A stretch of DNA of 64,000 nt from Sphingobacterium spiritivorum (GTDB taxonomy: Bacteria; Bacteroidota; Bacteroidia; Sphingobacteriales; Sphingobacteriaceae), in the NCBI RefSeq assembly GCF_016724845.1, contig NZ_CP068082.1, positions 2,976,001 to 3,040,000 of the forward strand, read 5' to 3'. Of the stretch, positions 30,784-40,709 are shown piece by piece. The translations under genes and the position numbers were made by a program. The notes under the pieces were generated by a model. The model did not search any database, was not told the DNA's origin, and worked only from the letters and a program-made list of their open reading frames with translations. Position 1 is the first letter of the stretch, and the number at the start of each line of letters is the position of its first letter.

Positions 30784-30860
30784 AGTCCCGTAGCTCAGTT
30801 GGTTAGAGCACTACACTGATAATGTAGGGGTCAGCAGTTCAAATCTGCTCGGGACTACCA
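30784..30860 (+). tRNA. tRNA-Ile (GAT)
   Basis: 77 bases with encoded CCA. Acceptor arms AGTCCCG/CGGGACT pair fully; the anticodon loop is CTGATAA and the T loop GTTCAAATC. Spacer tRNA-Ile between 16S and 23S is usual. Confidence 0.97.
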
Positions 30861-30868
30861 CACAAGCC

Positions 30869-30945
30869 GGGGAATTAGCTCAGCTGGCTAGAGCATCTGC
30901 CTTGCACGCAGAGGGTCAACGGTTCGACTCCGTTATTCTCCACCA
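30869..30945 (+). tRNA. tRNA-Ala (TGC)
   Basis: 77 bases with encoded CCA. Acceptor arms GGGGAAT/ATTCTCC pair with one G-T wobble. Anticodon loop CTTGCAC gives TGC. It lies eight bases after tRNA-Ile. Confidence 0.97.
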
Positions 30946-30989
30946 TAGAAAAGTGTTATCGCAGGATAACACGATAAATTTCTTAACGA

Positions 30990-31000
30990 GTTCTTTGACA
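30990..31000 (+). promoter_or_regulatory. BoxA-like element, 23S leader
   Basis: GTTCTTTGACA matches the element in the 16S leader at seven leading bases and precedes the 23S processing stem. Confidence 0.45.
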
Positions 31001-31036
31001 TATTGAAAGAAAAAAATTACAAGAGAAGACAACAGT
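31000..31036 (+). other. 23S precursor processing stem, 5' arm
   Basis: It pairs with 34002-34037 across about 30 positions with few mismatches (core GAAGACAACAGT against ACTGTTGTCTTC). Confidence 0.75.
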
Positions 31037-31100
31037 AGAGACGTTTTCCATTAATTTGGAAGACACAATACAAGCATCACCATAGTAGCAAAAGGGCTAT

Positions 31101-33993
<2,893 letters not shown>

Positions 33994-34001
33994 CAGATAA
34001 C

Positions 34002-34037
34002 ACTGTTGTCTTCCTCTTTAATTATTTCTTTCAATAT
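34002..34037 (+). other. 23S precursor processing stem, 3' arm
   Basis: Complement of 31000-31036; starts ACTGTTGTCTTC and ends TTTCTTTCAAT. Confidence 0.75.
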
Positions 34038-34098
34038 AATGTCATTGATGTTGTGCTGACTACATACAACTGGTTAGTTTATAATATCAAAAAAGTAT

Positions 34099-34209
34099 TC
34101 AGGTGCCTATATCGGCGGTGTCTACCTCTTCCCATTCCGAACAGAGCAGTCAAGCCCGCCAGAGCCGATGGTATTGCCGTAACAGGTGGGAGAGTAGGTC
34201 GGTGCCTTT
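34099..34209 (+). rRNA. 5S ribosomal RNA
   Basis: About 110 bases. The conserved CCGAACAGAGCAGTCAAGCC core and GGGAGAGTAGGTCGG 3' part are present, and the ends AGGTGCC and GGTGCCT pair as helix I. Confidence 0.93.
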
Positions 34210-34218
34210 TTTTAAACG

Positions 34219-34253
34219 AAAGCCCTTTCTGGAGACAGATAAGGGCTTTTTTG
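34219..34253 (+). terminator. rRNA operon terminator
   Basis: AAAGCCCTTT and AAGGGCTTTT pair around a 12-base loop, followed by TTG-TTTT. It directly follows 5S. Confidence 0.85.
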
Positions 34254-34334
34254 TTTTCAGTCCAGGGGATAACCGAACCAAACCGAAACCTGAAGCTAAA
34301 GTTAAACCAAATCCGGATATTGCAGACTTCATTA

Positions 34335-34533
34335 TACAAAGTATCAGGCACAAGCAGCGCTTCGCTAAAGCTTGCTCCATACAAATGACAACGGCTAACC
34401 GAACTGTTCTTCTCACCATTTTAAGGAGAGATCCCGATGTATCGGGAGAGAGGTTAAAGACCGATATTCCAGGTGTACAGTTCTGTTACCTTTTAACTGC
34501 TTTACTTCTATGCTGTTGTCCCACCGGCAATAC
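34335..34533. repeat. Tandem repeat unit 1 after the rRNA operon
   Basis: 199 bases, most diverged of the three full copies, with five extra bases near its start. It contains the hairpin CAAGC-AGCG-CTT-CGCT-AAA-GCTTG and a second one, TCCCGAT-GT-ATCGGGA. No supported open frame. Confidence 0.75.
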
Positions 34534-34773
34534 TACAAAGGCACAAGCAGCGCTACGCTAAAGCTTGCGCCATAAAAGTGACAACGGTTAACCTAACTGT
34601 TCTTCTCACCTTTTCAAGGAGAGATCCCGTTTATCGGGAGAGAGATTAAAGACCGATATTCTAAAATGCATACCGTTCTGTTACTTTTTAGGCTACTCCA
34701 CTTCTATGCTGTTGGTGAGGACACCAACAGACGCATCAAGGACGTTGTTTACTGCTATCCACACCGGTAATAC
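34534..34773. repeat. Tandem repeat unit 2, with hairpin insert
   Basis: 240 bases. It matches unit 3 closely over about 190 bases. An extra block of about 45 bases near its end begins with the perfect stem CTGTTGGTG-AGGA-CACCAACAG. Confidence 0.8.
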
Positions 34774-34970
34774 TACAAAGGCACTAGCAGCGCTATGCTA
34801 AAGCTTGCTCCATACAAACTACAACTGTTAACCGAACTGTTCTTCTCACCTTTTCAAGGAGAGATTCCGTTTATCGGGAGAGAGGTTAAGGACCGATATT
34901 CTAAAATGCATACCGTTCTGTTACTTTTTAAGCTACTCCACTTCTATGCTGCTGTCCTCACCCGGAATAC
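34774..34970. repeat. Tandem repeat unit 3
   Basis: 197 bases, nearly the same as unit 2 without its insert. It retains both internal hairpins with a few wobble pairs. Confidence 0.8.
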
Positions 34971-35018
34971 TATAAAGCACAATCATCGCTACGCTAATCC
35001 TTGTGTCATAGAAGTGAT
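34971..35018. repeat. Truncated fourth repeat unit
   Basis: About 48 bases that align with the first part of units 1-3 (AAAGCACAATCATCGCTACGC), then stop. Confidence 0.55.
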
Positions 35019-35070
35019 ATAATAAGTCTCTCTTTTAGAGATCAAATGGGTGGTATAGAGGGGGTAATAA

Positions 35071-35101
35071 AAAAGCCGGAGTAAAATCTACTCCGGCTTT
35101 T
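35071..35101. terminator. Terminator after sucD
   Basis: AAAAGCCGGAGTA and its complement form a stem 20 bases after the sucD stop on the minus strand, with flanking A/T runs on both sides. Confidence 0.85.
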
Positions 35102-35121
35102 AAATATTTCAGTAAGAACGC

Positions 35122-35994
35122 TTATTTAGCTAATTCTTCAGCGATTGCTTTTCCGATTTCAGCAGGGGATTCTACAACACGAATTCCACATTCTGCCATG
35201 ATTTTCATTTTAGCAGCAGCAGTATCATCTGCACCACCTACGATAGCACCAGCGTGTCCCATACGACGTCCCGGAGGCGCTGTCTGACCTGCGATAAAAC
35301 CAACAACAGGTTTTGTACCGTGTTCTTTGATCCAACGAGCAGCTTCAGCTTCCATACCACCACCGATCTCACCTATCATGATGATACCTTTAGTCTCAGG
35401 GTCATTCATTAACAATTCTACAGCCTCTTTAGTAGTTGTACCAATAATAGGGTCACCACCGATACCAATAGCTGTGGTAATTCCTAATCCTGCTTTCACA
35501 GTCTGATCCACTGCTTCGTATGTTAAGGTTCCTGATTTTGAAACGATACCTACATTACCTTTTTTGAAAATAAAACCTGGCATGATACCAATTTTAGCTT
35601 CATCTGCAGTAATAATACCCGGACAGTTTGGACCGATCAAACGAGAGTTTTTGTCGCTCAGGTAAGATTTAACCTGAATCATATCTTTTGTAGGAATACC
35701 TTCAGTAATACAAACGATTACTTCGATACCTGCAGCAGCAGCTTCCATAATCGCATCAGCAGCAAATGCCGGTGGTACGAAGATGATAGATACGTTAGCA
35801 CCGGTTTTGTCTACAGCATCCTGAACAGTATTGAATACCGGACGGTCCAAATGTTGCTGACCACCTTTGCCCGGGGTTACACCACCTACGACATTTGTGC
35901 CATACTCAATCATTTGAGTTGCGTGATAAGTACCTTCTGTTCCTGTAAAGCCTTGTACGATAACTTTTGAATCTTTATTAACTAGTACACTCAT
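35122..35994 (-). CDS. sucD: Succinyl-CoA synthetase, alpha subunit
   Basis: 290 residues, the usual length. The N-terminal CoA-binding domain has [12 protein letters not shown] and GVTPGKGGQ. The active-site His247 is in [10 protein letters not shown], and [20 protein letters not shown] and [10 protein letters not shown] are family motifs. With the beta subunit (not in the window) it makes ATP or GTP from succinyl-CoA in the citric acid cycle. It stands alone here between the repeat block and the methylase gene. Confidence 0.97.
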   Translation of the reverse strand: MSVLVNKDSKVIVQGFTGTEGTYHATQMIEYGTNVVGGVTPGKGGQQHLDRPVFNTVQDAVDKTGANVSIIFVPPAFAADAIMEAAAAGIEVIVCITEGIPTKDMIQVKSYLSDKNSRLIGPNCPGIITADEAKIGIMPGFIFKKGNVGIVSKSGTLTYEAVDQTVKAGLGITTAIGIGGDPIIGTTTKEAVELLMNDPETKGIIMIGEIGGGMEAEAARWIKEHGTKPVVGFIAGQTAPPGRRMGHAGAIVGGADDTAAAKMKIMAECGIRVVESPAEIGKAIAEELAK

Positions 35995-36076
35995 TTTTGT
36001 CTTGTTTTTTGCATCACAAATCTACTGTTTTGCGATGATATCTAAAAGTTTAAATAGCGAACTTCTGAACTATTTT

Positions 36077-36610
36077 TCAATTAAATCTGTTTTTTACAAC
36101 AAAATCCCATAAGACGATACCGATTGTGACAGAAATATTAAAAGAATGCTTGGTGCCGAATTGAGGAATCTCCAGACATCCGTCCGAGATCTTCATGATT
36201 TCTTCATCTACACCGTGTACTTCATTGCCAAAGACAAAGGCATATTTTTGATCTGATGAGGGTTCAAACTGATGTAGCATCACACTGCCTTCAGCCTGTT
36301 CGATTGCCAGTATCTGATATCCTTCATCTTTTAATGCATTCAGTCTGCTGATCAAATCAGGAGCATGTTCCCAATCTACAGATGAAGTGGCACCCAGTGC
36401 TGTTTTTTCTATTTCACGATGAGGAGGAGTACCGGTGATGCCTCCCAAAATAATTTTTTCGACCGCGAAAGCATCTGAAGTACGAAAGGCTGAGCCTACG
36501 TTGTGCATACTTCTTACATTATCCAATACCAGTACAACCGGTATTTTAGATTGCTTTTTAAACGTTTCGACATCAGGACGCTGCAATTGGTCCATGGATA
36601 ATTTTTGCAT
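36077..36610 (-). CDS. SpoU-family RNA 2'-O-methyltransferase
   Basis: 177 residues from the ATG at 36610; another ATG at 36595 (MDQLQRPD) is possible because the promoter lies so close. SpoU motifs in order: VRSMHNVGSAFRTSDA, FGNEVHGVDEE and IPQFGTKHSFNISVTIGIVLWDF, which form the trefoil-knot SAM site. It lacks the N-terminal substrate-binding domain seen in larger rRNA methylases. The target, tRNA or rRNA, is not set. Confidence 0.9.
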   Translation of the reverse strand: MQKLSMDQLQRPDVETFKKQSKIPVVLVLDNVRSMHNVGSAFRTSDAFAVEKIILGGITGTPPHREIEKTALGATSSVDWEHAPDLISRLNALKDEGYQILAIEQAEGSVMLHQFEPSSDQKYAFVFGNEVHGVDEEIMKISDGCLEIPQFGTKHSFNISVTIGIVLWDFVVKNRFN

Positions 36611-36613
36611 ATG

Positions 36614-36621
36614 CAAAGATA
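36614..36621 (-). promoter_or_regulatory. -7 element of the SpoU methylase gene (TATCTTTG)
   Basis: TATCTTTG on the minus strand ends three bases before the ATG at 36610, again predicting a leaderless or nearly leaderless transcript. Confidence 0.4.
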
Positions 36622-36644
36622 AGCAAGCAAAACTTTAATTTAGA

Positions 36645-36676
36645 TTTTGATATATGAAAAATATGGGTTATTTTTG
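36645..36676 (+). promoter_or_regulatory. rpsT promoter
   Basis: -33 TTTTG (36645-36649), 19-base spacer, -7 TATTTTTG (36669-36676), close to consensus. It leaves a leader of about 35 bases before rpsT. Confidence 0.65.
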
Positions 36677-36718
36677 CAGTCCGAAATTTAAGTAAAGAAA
36701 TAAATTTAGCTAATAGAA

Positions 36719-36973
36719 ATGGCAAATCATAAATCAGCGATCAAAAGAATTAGAGCAAATGCAACTAAGCGTTTGAGAAACCGTTACCAAGCAAAAACGA
36801 CTCGTAACGCAATCAAAAAATTACGTAACACTACTTCAGCAGAAGAAGCTAAAACTTTATTACCTCGTGTAATTTCTATGTTGGATCGTTTGGCTAAGAA
36901 AAACGTAATTCACAAGAAAAAAGCTGCTAACAACAAATCGAAATTGACTAAATTGGTTAACAAATTAGGTTAA
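36719..36973 (+). CDS. rpsT: 30S ribosomal protein S20
   Basis: 84 residues, strongly basic. [22 protein letters not shown] and the helical Lys-rich remainder are standard for S20, which helps 16S folding. It is a single-gene unit with a good promoter and terminator. Confidence 0.97.
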   Translation: MANHKSAIKRIRANATKRLRNRYQAKTTRNAIKKLRNTTSAEEAKTLLPRVISMLDRLAKKNVIHKKKAANNKSKLTKLVNKLG

Positions 36974-37007
36974 TTCCTCGTTAGACCTGTTTAAAAGCGA
37001 TATAGTA

Positions 37008-37034
37008 GGGATACATGAATAATGTATCCCTTTT
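37008..37034 (+). terminator. rpsT terminator
   Basis: GGGATACAT and ATGTATCCC pair around a five-base loop, followed by TTTT. Confidence 0.8.
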
Positions 37035-37043
37035 CTCGTTGCG

Positions 37044-37089
37044 ATAAGACAGAGGGCCTGATTATAGCTAATCAGGCCCTCTGTCTTAT
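37044..37089. terminator. Long convergent hairpin at the DUF1080 gene stop
   Basis: A perfect 21-base-pair stem with loop TAGC. The stop codon of the minus-strand DUF1080 gene (37086-37088) lies inside one arm. Confidence 0.75.
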
Positions 37090-37937
37090 TTCTGTGTAAT
37101 GATTTGCTGTACGATCTTATCCAGTTTTTTAGGATCTTTCATGTAAGGCTCCAGATTATATAATTCGACCTTTTTGAAATCTATAGGGTGACTTTCACTC
37201 TGAAGAGAAATATATCCCTGCTTCAGCAACTGCCCGTCTTTTTTCTGAGCCGGATCATAGTCAGATACACTTCCTCCTCCGATCTGAGGTTTATTATACT
37301 CCAGTACTACCTGACCTTCCAGAATATGCTGAATAACAGAATCTCCTAATACCACAAAGTCTGCTGTTACCCATTGATCTCCGTGGTAAGTTTTGGATTT
37401 AGAACTGATACAGTGGGGAGTGAATAATTTCTCATTCATAACGACATTGGTACCCGGGGTACACAGGTTGCTTGTGGTACGTTCATTTTTTCCGTCTCCA
37501 CCTAACAATTGTCCTTCAATAGATATCGGAAAGTCCTGATTTTTTAACATTGTACGCGGATCCTGACCATGCAGCATTGCTCCGCTGTTGCGCCATGCCC
37601 AACCTTCACCCTCCGGTGCCTGTTCTCCTACGAAGCGGTATTGTACCCGTAGGACGTAAGCACTGAATGGTTTGTCATAGGCAATATGACCATATTGTTT
37701 GTCAAAGGATTTGTAACCGTCATATCTTACTTTTAGGAGTCCGTCTTCAACTCTGAATGTATTTGCATAATTATCGCCTACTTCGTGTTGACGGATCTTA
37801 ATGATCCAGTTTTTCATGTCTTTTCCGTTGAATAACTGGATAGGTTTTGGAGTTTTTACAGTTTGTGCAGCTAAGGGAGCAGAGGAGAATAATAAAACTC
37901 CTATGCTTAGAGCTGCAAATGCATTCTTTAGTTTCAT
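37086..37937 (-). CDS. Secreted DUF1080 (3-keto-disaccharide hydrolase-like) protein
   Basis: 283 residues. A signal peptide (MKLKNAFAALSIGVLLFSSAPLAAQ) is followed by a DUF1080 jelly-roll domain: IQLFNGKDMKNWIIK, the GWAWRNSGAMLHGQDP motif and the final GYISLQSESHPIDFKKVELYNLEPY. The family includes periplasmic enzymes that act on 3-keto sugars and concanavalin-like glycan binders. It stands alone, with an AraC-type gene upstream on the same strand. The substrate is unknown. Confidence 0.85.
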   Translation of the reverse strand: MKLKNAFAALSIGVLLFSSAPLAAQTVKTPKPIQLFNGKDMKNWIIKIRQHEVGDNYANTFRVEDGLLKVRYDGYKSFDKQYGHIAYDKPFSAYVLRVQYRFVGEQAPEGEGWAWRNSGAMLHGQDPRTMLKNQDFPISIEGQLLGGDGKNERTTSNLCTPGTNVVMNEKLFTPHCISSKSKTYHGDQWVTADFVVLGDSVIQHILEGQVVLEYNKPQIGGGSVSDYDPAQKKDGQLLKQGYISLQSESHPIDFKKVELYNLEPYMKDPKKLDKIVQQIITQK

Positions 37938-37997
37938 AGTATGGTTTGTGTCTTGCGCTAAAGATAGTGAAAAAATAACAGGAAGCAGAGGCCAGGC

Positions 37998-38810
37998 TTA
38001 CAGCAAGTGGTTTTTGTGCTTGACATATTCACTCGGACGAACTCCCACTATTTTATTAAAGGTGTTGCTGAAAGTAGGAAGGCTGCTGTATCCGACTTTG
38101 AGAGCCACTTCATTGACCGTTAATTTTTCATCCAGTAATAATTTCAACGCCTTTAACATCCTTAGAATGGTATAGTATTGTATAAAAGACATATTAAGCT
38201 CTTTTTGGAAAAGTCTGGCCAGTGTGCGTTCACTGATATCAAACTGTTTGGCAACGTCTTTAAAACTTACGTTTTCTTCAATTCTGCTATCCAGATAAGT
38301 AATAATATCCTTTAATTTGGTATGACTGGGATAAGGCAAAGCCAGAGGAAGCTCTGTCTGAGATAGTTCCGGCAGAATTAGTTTGAATGCTTTGGCAATA
38401 GAGTACTTAGGCTCTTCAACGGGAAAGATATTACCATTCCATCTGTTAGTAAACATGATCAGTTCAATCAGCAGATCGTTTACGGGATAGATGTTAATCT
38501 TGTCGAAAAAATCTGTATCCGTTTCAAATTTGGGAAAATAAAGATTTCGCATAATCACTTCAGGACTGCTCGGATGAATGCTGTGTTTCATACCCGATGG
38601 TATCCAGATGTAATGACGTGCCGGAAGAAAAAAAGATTTATCCGGTGTCTTCAGAAATACAACTCCCCCTTCAGTATATAGAAACTGCCCTTTTTGATGC
38701 ATATGTTCAGCAATAAAGCTTTCACCCATCACTTTATGATGACAATAGATGCTATCCTCAAATGCATCTACTTCTGTCATGTAATACCGATCTACATATT
38801 TGGCTTCCAT
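37998..38810 (-). CDS. AraC-family transcriptional regulator
   Basis: 270 residues. The N-terminal half has a cupin-like sensory domain (HMHQKGQFLYTEGGVVFL; LPARHYIWIPSGMKHSIH). The C-terminal two-helix domain (VSFKDVAKQFDISERTLARLFQKELN; VNEVALKVGYSSLPTFSNTFNKIVG) binds DNA. It is divergent from the CoA-transferase gene and upstream of the DUF1080 gene. Which of these it controls cannot be told. Confidence 0.9.
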   Translation of the reverse strand: MEAKYVDRYYMTEVDAFEDSIYCHHKVMGESFIAEHMHQKGQFLYTEGGVVFLKTPDKSFFLPARHYIWIPSGMKHSIHPSSPEVIMRNLYFPKFETDTDFFDKINIYPVNDLLIELIMFTNRWNGNIFPVEEPKYSIAKAFKLILPELSQTELPLALPYPSHTKLKDIITYLDSRIEENVSFKDVAKQFDISERTLARLFQKELNMSFIQYYTILRMLKALKLLLDEKLTVNEVALKVGYSSLPTFSNTFNKIVGVRPSEYVKHKNHLL

Positions 38811-39168
38811 CTTCGCGAAATTTTAATGATTAAATCCTTGATTAACAATTATAATGTGTAAAAGTAAGTTTGTACTTACCTGTAAACTGCTCAAAAGTTA
38901 GTTGATACTCATTTCTGAGGATTGTCCTCCTGATTATAACGGTCATACTATCAATATTTTACACAGATAAGAATGTCTCATTCCGGTAAAAAAGAAGTTA
39001 ATAAAATGATATTAATCACTGATTCATAAATATTTACAAATATATCGTCTTTATTGGATAATTTTGTGGCAAAACGCAATAAAATGCCAAATAAATAAAT
39101 GGTTAATATTGTCTGTGCTCTTTATGAGCTGGTTGTAAATGAGGTTTGATAAGTTTTTATTTATAAAT
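38811..39168. other. AT-rich divergent intergenic region
   Basis: It separates the AraC-type gene (-) from the CoA-transferase gene (+). A -7-like TAATTTTG at 39059-39066 lies about 100 bases before the CoA-transferase start. No hairpin or clear operator was recognised. Confidence 0.35.
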
Positions 39169-40659
39169 ATGACAGAGGAAAGAATTCGGTTAGAAAGTCT
39201 TAAAGATAAAGTAGTCAGTGCTGCTGAGGCAGCTCTTCTCTTCGAAGATAATATGGTTGTAGGCTCCAGTGGTTTTACAAAAGCCGGAGATAGTAAAGTG
39301 GTATTGCCAGCTTTAGCTGAGCGGGCGCAGAAGGAGAAAATAAAGATTACATTAATGACCGGAGCTTCACTTGGTCATGATACTGATGGCAAACTGGCTG
39401 AAGCAGGGGCACTGAAGAAAAGAATGCCTTTTCAGGTAGATCGTGTGTTGCGTAAAAAGATAAATGATGGTGAAGTTCTTTTTATAGATCAGCATTTGAG
39501 CGAAAGTGCAGAACTTTTACATAATAAAAATCTTCCTCCGGTCGACATTGCTGTTCTTGAAGTTGCTTATATCGATCGTGACGGAAGTCTTGTCCCTACT
39601 ACATCGGTAGGTAATTCGGCTACGTTTGCTGCTTTGGCGAATAAAGTTATTTTAGAAATCAATACTGCTGTTCCGTTGGATGTATTAGGTATTCATGACA
39701 TCTATCAGGCAGAAGACTATCCATATCGTAATGTTATTCCTATAGTAGCTCCCTGGAATAAAATTGGAAGAAAGACGATTCCGATTAATCCTGACAAAAT
39801 CGCAGCTATTGTATTTACAGATATTGTAGACAGTCCGGCAGATATTGCTGAACCAGATGTCAAAACTACAGCTATTGCCAATCATATTATGGCATTCTTT
39901 GAAAATGAGGTGAAGTTAGGTCATTTGACAGATCGTCTACTTCCTTTGCAGGCTGGTATCGGGAAAGTGGCAAATGCTGTATTAACAGGTTTTAAGGATA
40001 GCAATTTTTACGATCTGACTATGTTTTCGGAAGTATTGCAGGATAGTGCCTTTGATCTTATTGATTCTGGTAAATTATCCTTTGCTTCAGCTTCTTCTAT
40101 CACGGTTTCCAAAGAATGTTACAGCAGGGTATTTGATAACCTGCAAAAATACAGAGATCGTATTGTGCTGAGACCGCAGAATATTTCAAATACTCCCGGA
40201 TTGATTCGTCGTCTCGGAGTAATCGCAATCAATACCGCAATAGAGTTTGATATCTATGGTAATGTTAACTCTACACATATCAGCGGTACAAAGATTATGA
40301 ATGGTATTGGCGGATCCGGAGATTTTGCACGTAATGCGTTCCTAAGTATTTTTGTGACGCAGGCATCCTCCAAAGAGAATGCTATTTCTCATGTGTTGCC
40401 AATGGTATCGCATGTGGATCATACAGAACATGATGTGGATATACTGGTGACCGATATAGGTCTTGCAGATCTAAGAGGATTGGCTCCACGTGAACGGGCA
40501 CAGGTTATTATAGACAATTGTGTACATCCTGATTTCAGAGAAGAATTGCAGTCGTATTTTGACCGCGCAAAGGAAAGAGGAGGTCATACTCCTCACTTGC
40601 TGGAAGAGGCTTTCAGCTGGCATATCCGTCTCAGCGAGACTGGTACCATGAAGAAATAA
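39169..40659 (+). CDS. Acetyl-CoA hydrolase/transferase family, succinyl-CoA:acetate CoA-transferase-like
   Basis: 496 residues from the ATG at 39169 (MTEERIRLES); an ATG ten codons upstream is also in frame. The sequence runs as in class I CoA-transferases: GSSGFTKAGDSKVV, LMTGASLGHDTDGKL, DLTMFSEVLQDSAFDL with the catalytic Glu, and FDIYGNVNSTHISG, then GIGGSGDFARNA near the end. It swaps CoA between acetate and succinyl-CoA in the cytoplasm. It sits across a divergent region from an AraC-type gene. Confidence 0.9.
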   Translation: MTEERIRLESLKDKVVSAAEAALLFEDNMVVGSSGFTKAGDSKVVLPALAERAQKEKIKITLMTGASLGHDTDGKLAEAGALKKRMPFQVDRVLRKKINDGEVLFIDQHLSESAELLHNKNLPPVDIAVLEVAYIDRDGSLVPTTSVGNSATFAALANKVILEINTAVPLDVLGIHDIYQAEDYPYRNVIPIVAPWNKIGRKTIPINPDKIAAIVFTDIVDSPADIAEPDVKTTAIANHIMAFFENEVKLGHLTDRLLPLQAGIGKVANAVLTGFKDSNFYDLTMFSEVLQDSAFDLIDSGKLSFASASSITVSKECYSRVFDNLQKYRDRIVLRPQNISNTPGLIRRLGVIAINTAIEFDIYGNVNSTHISGTKIMNGIGGSGDFARNAFLSIFVTQASSKENAISHVLPMVSHVDHTEHDVDILVTDIGLADLRGLAPRERAQVIIDNCVHPDFREELQSYFDRAKERGGHTPHLLEEAFSWHIRLSETGTMKK

Positions 40660-40675
40660 TAATGAACTAAATATA

Positions 40676-40709
40676 GAGCCGTCACTAAATACTAGGGGCG
40701 GCTTTTTTT
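40676..40709. terminator. Terminator between the CoA-transferase and gldFG genes
   Basis: AGCCGTC and GGGCGGCT form a short stem followed by seven T on the plus strand. The gldFG stop (40685-40687) lies within it. Confidence 0.6.

Noticed and set aside
34335..35018. CRISPR array
   Set aside because: Units are about 200 bases long and head to tail, with no short repeats separated by unique spacers, and no cas genes lie near.
34053..35022. Overlapping open frames of 75-152 codons across the 5S gene and the repeat block
   Set aside because: They run through 5S, its terminator and the tandem repeats, and their reading frame is not kept between repeat copies.
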